A model generated the notes under the pieces. It saw nothing but the letters and a program-made list of their open reading frames with translations. It did no database searches and was not told the origin of the DNA. Below are positions 56,460-64,000 of a stretch of 64,000 bases of DNA, piece by piece; position 1 is the first letter of the stretch; the number at the start of each line of letters is the position of its first letter. Made by a program: the position numbers and the translations under genes. Source of the DNA: Bryoerythrophyllum caledonicum (Eukaryota > Streptophyta > Bryopsida > Pottiales > Pottiaceae); contig OZ020514.1 in NCBI GenBank assembly GCA_963971425.1, positions 24,540,602 through 24,604,601 on the forward strand. The letters are read 5' to 3'.

Positions 56460-57900
56460 ATAAAAGGTGCCTATGTCGGCGGCCACTCAACACTTGTGTT
56501 TGGTACAGTTACTATATCTCTCAGAAGTGTTGGAAATAGTGTTTCACTCAACAGAGATAGTTCACCAAGTTAAGTGGCCGCCAACATCCGCGCCCTTAAA
56601 ATCAAGGCGCTGCAAGTAGTAGTAATTCTCAATGAAAAAGATGCCAACGGGAAATTATGTTGACAACAATAAGTGAAAAAAAGTAAAGAAAGAAGTCCAA
56701 AGATTGATGAAAAGGACTCTACCTAATGCACAAAATTGTTCAGCTTTGTAAGGCACTTGTGATCTTTTGGCGGTTTCTCCATAATTTGTCGGATGCTCGT
56801 GCACTCACCAAGATGGAAGGGGATGAGACGTAACACAAAGACCACCTAATATACTAGTAGCCACCTTTTTTCATGAATTTAGTTGTGACAAACAACATGA
56901 GACTGGAGTCCAAAAGAAGAGCCAACATTGGCGCCCCTCTAGAGGACCTGTTAAATATATATTTAGGAAACATTCAAAAGAGGAGCCTACATTTGGGGCC
57001 CTCTAGAAGATCCCTAAATGTATATTAAGCGGATCTCCAAGAGAGGAGCCGACATCGGCGGCCCTTTAAAGGACCTCTTAAATGTATCTTAAGAGAACCT
57101 CCACAAAGGGAGCCGACATCGGCGGCCCTCTAAAAGATCCCTAAATGTATATTAAGGGGATCTCCAAAAGAGGAGCTGACATCGGCGGCCCTTTAAAGGA
57201 CCTCTTAAATGTATCTTAAGGGAACCTCCAAAAAGAGAGCCGACATCGGCCACCTCTTGATTGTTTAAACACGCTCTGGAGAATTTAAAGAGAATTCCGA
57301 AAATGGTATAACAATTTTATCATAGGACGATTTACGGATGAGTTATTTGCGAATGAAGTTATAGAATTCAAAACTTCATCTATTGATAACTCATCCGTAA
57401 AACATCCAATGATAAAGTGTAATACCATTTCGGAATTCCCTTTAAATTCTCTAGAGCGTGGTTGCACTATTGAGAGGCAGCCAATGTCGACTCCCCTTTT
57501 GGAGGTTCCCTTTAAATACATTTAAGGAGTCCTCTTGAGGGGTGGTGATGTCGGCACCTCTTTTGGAGGTTCCCTTTCCATACTTTAGAAGGGCCTTCTA
57601 GAGGAGTCTCGATATTGGCATCCCTTTCTAAGATTCTACTAATAAATATAATGGACCATGTAGTTGGATTTTAATGTCAACGTCTCTCCTAGAGGTTCTA
57701 ATTTGTATATTGGAGGGGCTTTTTAGAGGTATGCTGATGTCAGCACCCTTTATAGAGGTTTCCTTTCTAAACAATGTGAGGGCCCTCTTCAGGGTTGCCA
57801 ATATCGCCATCCGCTTTAAAAATATCCTTTTAAATTATTGTAAGGCCCCTCTAGAGGACTATTGATGGCAATACCCTTTTGAAAGTTCCCTTTCTACATA
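56460..57900. repeat. Foldback repeat with ~65-bp units and GCCGACATCGGC dyads (family 4)
   Basis: Tandem units of about 65 bp at 56915-57265 contain GCCGACATCGGC, CCCTTTAAAGG and AAATGTAT(C/A)TTAAG. Inverted, more diverged units follow at 57470-57900 (GGTGATGTCGGCACCTC, TTTTGGAGGTTCCCTTT). Together they flank a central hairpin. The GCCAACAT/GCCGACAT word also occurs at 56470-56600. The whole looks like a foldback or MITE-like element. I could not assign exact ends or a target duplication. Confidence 0.8.
57269..57461. repeat. Central ~92-bp-arm hairpin of the foldback element
   Basis: The left arm begins ACACGCTCTGGAGAATTTAA and the right arm is its complement with a few mismatches (CTCTAGAGCGTGGT at the end). 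The arms include AATTCCG..ATGGTAT and TTTACGGATGAGTTAT and meet around 57362 with only a few bases between. Confidence 0.9.
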
Positions 57901-58169
57901 TATGAAGGGCCCTTAAAAAAATATTGATGTTGAAGACCTCTTCTAGAAATTCTTTGAACCATTGGAAAAATATCTTCTGACAAGTAAGGTCAAAATTGTA
58001 TGCCCATTGACATCGGTAGTGCAATCTACTCTATCATTAATTTTCCCTTTTGGTTCCACGATGATGCACAACCAACATTGCCAGTGCACTTTTTAATTAT
58101 TTTTTTCTATTTTTTTCCCTAATCTTTTGAGAGTTCTCATTTCCCTGAATTTTCCTCTACCCCGATTAT

Positions 58170-58680
58170 AGGCCGCCAATATCAGCTGCCTATTCAGGGT
58201 ACTACAATTGTCCTTTGTTTTGCCAATTGAACGTAGCCGACATTCACAACGTTTTTGCCTATGGTCTTTGCTCCATCAACGCTTTCAATAGTATAGTCTT
58301 CAATTTTCTTTGGGTAGTATACTATCTCCATTGGAGCTTTCTACGTGGCCAATGTTGGCTGCCTAGAAGAGCCCGGTATGATATAGCATTCATCCATGAT
58401 GGCCGCAAATGATTTAGATTGGTCCTAGTCCTTAAGCATTGCCAACATTGAACACACTCTACCATGTCTTTTCCTATACTACAGTAATCACTTTGGATCT
58501 TTGTCTGCACTTCTAACTTTACATGTTAAGTCATTGCTAATAAAAGTTCTTCATGTAAGGTTTTGACCGATGCTAAGCTGGCGGAAATGTCGTCATGTAT
58601 ATTGACAAAGAATCTTACATGAAGAAGTTTTATTAACTAAAAAAAAACAATCTGCAAATCGCCAATGTTGATGACATGGC
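58170..58680. repeat. Scattered family-4 words upstream of MULE remnant G
   Basis: GGCCGCCAATATCAGC, GTGGCCAATGTTGGC, TGCCAACATTGAAC, CTGGCGGAAATGTCGTC and CGCCAATGTTGATGAC are diverged versions of the GCCGACATCGGC motif. They sit between the foldback and the MULE-like remnant. Confidence 0.5.
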
Positions 58681-59660
58681 TGCGCATTCATGCATGTTGT
58701 TGTCTACTAGCAGTTTCTCAAGGATGAGAAGCCGGGAGCTGGTCCTAACAAAGAAGAACTGCGACTTTGTATTGTCTATTGTATTGCTTAGCGCACTAGA
58801 AATGCAAAGATTTTTTGTACGACCTTGCCACAATGTCTAGTGCAGACAAATTCTGCACATAGGATCCTCTCTTGGAACGTTAAGAAGATTTATTTTGTTG
58901 AAACAAAAAGCCGAACTCCCTTGTGGTTTTGAATTTGACTCCCATGGCCGAGACAAGATCAAATTTTCCCGTCTACGGCTTACAAGACGGCATAATAATC
59001 TAAAGATCTCACATCCTATGACTCTGATACGCCCTCTAAAAACAAGCCTCTTTTAGCCAAGGTTGATTTGTCCAAGAATCCGCCTTCTTCGCCCCTTGTG
59101 CAGATTATCAAATCTGCTGAAGAGATTGATTGTGACAAAGAGCAATGGCACATTACATGACTTTTTAGGACCTCAACAAAAGCTTGCTTTGCCATGCATG
59201 GCATAAAAAAATGTATAGCAAGGATTTTTCAGAATGGGCAACCTACAGCTACTCCAACTTATACTAGCCTTATGGAAAATTACAAATAGACCAAACTAGA
59301 ATAGATGTAGTTCTTCTACAGAAATGTTATCCATTGTTGTGTCCACAGCCCTCAATGACCGTAGGTGGTTTCAAAACCCCTTGTCCTAGATGTCTCGCTG
59401 GTGAAGATGGGCACTAACCTTAGTAAGTCCAAGATACTTGCTTTTAAATGTGGCAGGTTTAGACTTGCCAAGTGTGTGGAGATGTATGAAGCGAAGCTGT
59501 TCGGCCAAGGCGTTTCATTGAACCTTGCAAATCATCCTTCTCCTCCTAATCCTTTGGACTACTCCACCAAGAGATTTAGAATGAACATCCGCAGGAATCC
59601 TAAAGCTCCAACTACTAAACACCATAATAGATGTGCCTCTCCACTATCAATAGGTGCAAA
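58630..59660 (+). pseudogene. MULE-like transposase remnant (copy G)
   Basis: This plus-strand series of short frames is collinear with the C-terminal part of copy F. A FDSHGRDKIKFSRLRL-like segment (about 58930) matches FDSHRPDKIIVSRPRV in F. FRTSTKACFAM (about 59170) matches LPRTSSKACFALQ. GLxxGRFxxNIRRNPKAPTTKHH (about 59570-59620) matches GKNIRRNPKAPTTKH. It is riddled with stops and shifts and lacks the catalytic half. Being on the opposite strand and highly diverged, it is a separate old insertion rather than part of F. Confidence 0.6.
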
Positions 59661-60664
59661 GTTCTGCAACATCCTTCTAGAACCGCCTTCATGGCTACAA
59701 TATTACTTTACAATCCAGTAGCATCTCAAAGGTTTCATGCTATATATTGACAATTGGCCGGTTCTCGTACTGTAACTATCTATCTTTCACAGAGATGCCA
59801 AACAAGTCAATTGGGATGTTTGGTGCGCGGACCTACTACAAGCACCTCCACTACATATTTACCATGATTTGTGGATTTGACCAGGACCTAGATGTCACCG
59901 TGCACACTCCTAGTTTCACGTAGAATGAGATTAAATGAGTCCTTTGGTTTTTGCTTCTAAAACACTACGGTGCTTAAATATACTTCAAAACTCTATAGGG
60001 TACTATTTTCTTTTACTTCTATGAAAATTGCAGTGAGACTAAAAGGGCAACGTCAACATTTTCTTCATGAGCACTTTCTTGTATATCACATGAAAATGAT
60101 GGAATGAATATTTAGTGCACATGTGTTCTATACCTGTAGAATTGTTTTAGGTCTCCCTACTCCTCTCTGTACCCCTCGGACCCTCGTTGTCCCTCTCACA
60201 AACATTATGTCCTAACTCAATCTCTATCAATCTTCCTGTAAACCGTATCTCTACTTTGAACTAACCCTTTCCATCTTTAATCCGTTACCCTCTCACTCTC
60301 CTTGATTCTCACCATTTTCCTACATGAACTCCCTTATCGAGACCAGTCAATGTCTCTCCATAACAGTGCTTCTCACTATCATTTAATTTATCCACCTCAA
60401 TTGTGTTCTTGCTACCGACATTTTGTCTACTCCCTCATTCTCTACCCATTTATCTTTACTTCTTCTTTATCTTCTCAACAATAGAAATCATAAATTCCCA
60501 TAATTAGATAACATTATCACCACGGTCATAGGCCTTCCTCTTGATGACTTGCAATTTTTTCTTCTTAAAATCCTTTTAGTGTAGAAAACTATTTTCGCTT
60601 GCGTGATGTGTCAAGCACCTACTCCACGATAATAGGGCCAATGATGTACTAAAATTAGTGCTTT
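59661..60664. other. Gene-free stretch
   Basis: Pyrimidine-rich runs (CTCTCAC, CCTCTC) at about 60150-60310 and a CCACGGTCATAGGCC word near 60519, similar to one at 53836. No gene seen. Confidence 0.5.
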
Positions 60665-60905
60665 TCTTTAAAATAATTTAATAAACTTTTACTTTTTCCT
60701 TAAAACTCTCTACTTTTTGCGCTTTAGGCTTACAAACCAAGGCTCGCCGCTCTCCGCTCGCAACTCTACGCTCCCAAAATAGCCTCGTCCCTCCATGGAG
60801 AATCTCTCGATCTCCACGGAGGATCTCCATGGAGATTCTCTCGATCTTCTTTGGGTTCGAACGATCAATGGATTGATATGTACGACCGGAGGATCCTTCG
60901 ATCTC
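60665..60905. repeat. Inverted repeat arm B and family-5 palindromes
   Basis: The sequence from 60665 to 60850 is the diverged complement of 53625-53800: AAACTTTTACTTTTT, GCGCTTTA, ACCAAGGCTCGCCGCTCTCC, ACGCTC..AAAATAGC. It ends in nested dyads: CTCCATGGAGAATCTCTCGA, GATCTCCACGGAGGATC and CTCCATGGAGATTCTCTCGA. Confidence 0.85.
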
Positions 60906-62059
60906 CACGGAACCTGCCGGGGTCTGCAAAAATTGGGATTCCTCCACATAAGACTGTACGGACCATAAAAGATGGTTGTACATTAATTGCAACGAGACCA
61001 AATGATATATTACAATATATTGAACCAATACCACTCTTATACCTTCCAATGTCAGACTTGGGGTGCATTAAATGAGGTTGAATCATGTTTAGCAGTACAT
61101 AACAAAATTTGTATCCCACATACCCTACACAAGAGTATCATTGTTCCAAATTCCATTCGCAAAGCGGCTGAATAATATATAAGAATTGATGTTGGACACC
61201 ATAGCTCACCAGTCAAAGAACGTTGCAATTACCTGTAATAAGGTCGGTAACCTAAAACTCCAACAAGCATCAGCCACTTGGCCAAAATAACCTACTTGCC
61301 ATCGATATTTCTTTGGTTAGTGTCCAACTAATTCAATCAAACATTCTCCTATGAAAAGAAAAATTCATAATGAATGAAGCGCACGATTTGCGAAACAAAG
61401 AGGAGTGTGATATCAAACGAGGACATCTAGATTCCCACATCGCGTACAAAATACCAAAGACAATAAACTCAAGGCATTCTATAGTAGACGACAACAGTAA
61501 ACGTGCTCAGGCGTATGGAATTGAAGCTCACGAAGTAAAACAAAGGCTACTTCGTCTAGAGGAGGACATAACTCAATCCCTCACTCACTGGCTGTCCAGT
61601 CTTTGAACAAACAAAAACCCTCGCATCCAATTCTGACCTGAAACGAACAAGAGCCTCAAGACTGCGAGAATAAACGCCCTTGTCTTTCAAAGTTGAGAGG
61701 GAAATTTGATGGTGATTCACTCTAGTTCATTTTGGCGAGATGGGATTCACTATCATTGTCTAGGTAGTAGATACTGGTTCTGTGCCTCTTGATAACTAAT
61801 GATACTAATTCGTACCTTCAAGTAAAAATGCCAACAAAGGGGGAAAAAAAGAATGACTAGTTCCTATGTTACTGCGGAAATGAGAACGTTGGATGATCAT
61901 GAGGATCCTATGGTTAAATAATTCAGATGAACATCGTACGGTTCAGAATGGATACGAGTCATGATCACCTAATATGCATAGGGACAAGGATCTAAGGTCT
62001 AGTGTTTACCAAGTTAACGGTACATGAGCTCTAGGGCATACGGTGCATGATACGTCCCG
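60906..62059. other. Stretch without a supported gene
   Basis: A 78-aa plus-strand frame at 61370-61606 (MNEAHDLRNKEECDIKRGHL, Lys/Glu/Arg-rich, helix-like end) is the only candidate, and I recognise nothing in it. A 123-aa minus-strand frame at 60678-61049 mostly reads the inverted repeat. Confidence 0.35.
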
Positions 62060-62460
62060 GTTAATAGGATACATCATGTATACGGTTTAGGGTTTCGTAA
62101 TCTGGGTTCAAGGTTCAAGGTTTCATGCTTAGGGTTCAAAGTTTAGGGTTCAAGTTTCAAAGTTCAGGATTCAAGGCTCAAAGTTCAGGGTTCACGGCTT
62201 AGAGTTCTTTGCGTAGGGTTCAGGGTCCAGGGCTTAGGGCTCAAGGTGCAGGGTTCACAATATAGGTTATAGGGTCTACGATCTAGGTTAAAGGATCTAC
62301 GATCTAGGTTATACTAAGGGTCTACAATCTAGGTTATAGGATCTACGATCTAGGTTATAGGGTCTACAATTTAGGTTATAGGGTCTACCATCTAGGTTAT
62401 AGGGTCTACGATCTAGGTTACAGGGTCTACCATCTAGCATTCGGGGTTCAGGGTGTAGGG
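62060..62460. repeat. Telomere-word-like and GGTTATAGGGTCTACGATCTA minisatellite
   Basis: The first half (62080-62250) is TTTAGGGTT / TTCAGGGTTCAAGG variants related to the plant telomere word. The second half (62260-62440) is about eight copies of a 20-24-bp GGTTATAGGGTCTACGATCTA unit. It probably arose by expansion of a degenerate interstitial telomeric tract. Confidence 0.85.
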
Positions 62461-63419
62461 TCTATTCATTGGCTTGTATACCCATAGCCTCTATGATATC
62501 TTTTTTGTGTTTAAAATTTTTCATAAATTCCATGGACTTGAGAGGTAGGCCAAATGAGGTGGAACTTGTTTAAAATACTTGTTCAGAATTGCATTGGCAA
62601 TAAAAAATTAATTACGTCTTTGTGCTTGAGATTTAAAGCTACCAAAGCATTGTGCATTATATTTAATATAGATGATGTGCATGGTAATAACTTAAATGCT
62701 CAATGAGACAAATATATCTTCATGTGGACTATTAAAGAGTTTGTAGACGTCGTTCAAATTATTATAGTTATTTGAATACCATTGTTATACATAAGAAGAA
62801 CAATGTTGCATTTTCAAACAATTTGTACAAGGAATACAAATGATAATATTTGCAATACATAACATTAATCAAATTTAAGTGATTTTATTTGCCTACGAAA
62901 TGTCCAAAATTCTTGATGTCCTAAACATTGAAAACTAATTTGTGTCTTTAATTTCTAATAGCCTTCATTGTTTCATCTTAAATCTACTAAGCATTGTTGA
63001 TTCAATGTTACTAATTTGTGAAATCAAAATATTAATGAATGGGAATGTTTTACACAATAATGTAGTCGAATAATAATTTGCACTACACAAGACCTAAATC
63101 CGATACCAACGTATCAAGCATGATGTTAGTTTCCTATTTGCCAATTTTATGATGTAGAAGAGGGGTTTATGCAAGGAAAGGGGGTTTAAAAATTGCCAAC
63201 GCACGTTTTATTTTTGTGTAAACTTAATATTTTTAGACTGATAATCCAAAAGGTCAATAGGAGGTTCATACCACATATAGTTGTGGAAAAAAGAAAAAGT
63301 TACAAATGAGAAGATCTCTAAGTTTCATAAGCAAATGAAGAAGTCTTTTTGGAACCTTGCCCGACAATGTGTTACAATGTGTGAAAATGATTGACTTGGG
63401 CTAGTATACTATTTTTCAC
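62461..63419. other. Gene-free AT-rich stretch
   Basis: No supported gene or repeat. Confidence 0.5.
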
Positions 63420-63610
63420 TGAAGACAAGAATTTTCTTTGACAATGTGAAAGGCATTTTTTTTTACTTGATAGTATTGAATTTTTTTTTGACAATACGAA
63501 AGGCATTTTTTTCACTTGATAGTATTGGAGTTTTTTTTTACTTGATGGTATTGAATTTTTTTTTTTGACAATACGAAAGGCATTTTTCTTTACTTGATAG
63601 TTTTGAAAAT
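63420..63610. repeat. ~60-bp tandem repeat with ACTTGATAGTATTGAA and GACAATACGAAAGGC
   Basis: Three units alternate ACTTGATAGTATTGAATTTT with TTGACAATACGAAAGGCATT. Each is joined by homopolymer T runs. The Lys/Ser-rich minus-strand frame across it is an artefact. Confidence 0.85.
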
Positions 63611-64000
63611 TATAAACCAGGATGTAATTAAACTTCAATCAAAAAGAAGAATTTTATTCTTAATAGAAAAAATTAGTTATTGAAAAGATAAACCAAAGTC
63701 TCGATTGCAATCATGATGAAGAAAGCATAATGATTAGAGCTAAATAGCACTCAGCGGTCGAGCTACTCAGCAGTACGAGGGCTACATCTAACTACGAGTA
63801 ATCATGTGTTGTAATAATTTTTTTCCGCGTGTGTCATCGTGTCCTTCCAGTTTCCGACTTCCTATCCCTCACTCTCACTTTGTCTCTCCTGTCTCTCTCA
63901 TGTCTCTCTCTCGTCTCTCTCACTCTCTCAATCCCGTTTTTCCTGTAGATTTTCATGTTGTACAAGCTCACAGCTTTGGATTAGGTTTACTTTTGCAAAT
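63611..64000. other. Gene-free end of window
   Basis: CT-rich CTCTCTCTCGTCTCTCTCACT tract at about 63870-63935; nothing else seen. Confidence 0.5.

Noticed and set aside
62080..62250. True telomere or chromosome end
   Set aside because: TTTAGGG words are degenerate and AT-rich unique sequence continues beyond.

Overview
The window is eukaryotic and plant-like, and almost everything that can be recognised in it is transposable-element DNA. Clues to the lineage are spliceable gt..ag introns, TTTAGGG-like interstitial tracts (about 14.3 kb and 62.1 kb), a CACTA element with the plant domain order, MULE-type and DUF7869-type transposase remains, and tRNA-headed SINE-like sequences. My inference is a streptophyte with a large, TE-rich genome (charophyte alga, bryophyte, lycophyte or fern grade). 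The sequence alone does not fix the species. I see no rRNA, no bona fide tRNA gene and no clear single-copy host gene.

Layout. 0.25-8.13 kb (minus): remains of an intron-containing TE gene. Its product looks like a ParB-like domain followed by a beta-class DNA methyltransferase-like domain. It is split by a 3.58-kb insertion (1927-5505) with TG..CA ends and a 5-bp target duplication. 8.2-15.4 kb: palindrome arrays, minisatellites and AT-rich DNA without genes. 15.5-18.35 kb (plus): decayed DUF7869-type transposase gene. 19.45-21 kb (minus): second ParB-like gene remnant. 22.6-26.4 kb (minus): decayed MULE-like transposase gene, divergent from a third ParB-like gene (plus, from 27.27 kb). A complete 13,047-bp CACTA element (27366-40412) is inserted in the first recognisable exon of that third gene, which resumes at 40.4-42.0 kb. 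42.2-50 kb: tandem repeats, a SINE and weak ORFs. 50.0-53.5 kb (minus): second DUF7869-type gene. 53.5-64 kb: inverted repeats, a BTB/POZ pseudogene, a foldback element, a second MULE remnant on the plus strand and minisatellites.

How the parts fit. The CACTA element has perfect 25-bp terminal inverted repeats and a CCC target duplication. It carries divergent TnpA-like (minus) and TnpD-like (plus) genes, and an open SET-domain exon lies between the first and second TnpD exons. The other recognisable units pair or associate transposase-type genes with ParB-like genes.

The most striking theme is that several units have their own short palindromic motif, scattered through introns, spacers and subterminal DNA but not seen in exons: CACTTTAGCTCGA plus its complement, TATGACT..AGTCATA, GTGCCGCC plus complement, GATCTCC plus complement, and GCCGACATCGGC. 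This resembles binding-site spreading by element-encoded DNA-binding or anti-silencing proteins (as for VANDAL/VANC in Arabidopsis), but here it recurs with different motifs in neighbouring elements.
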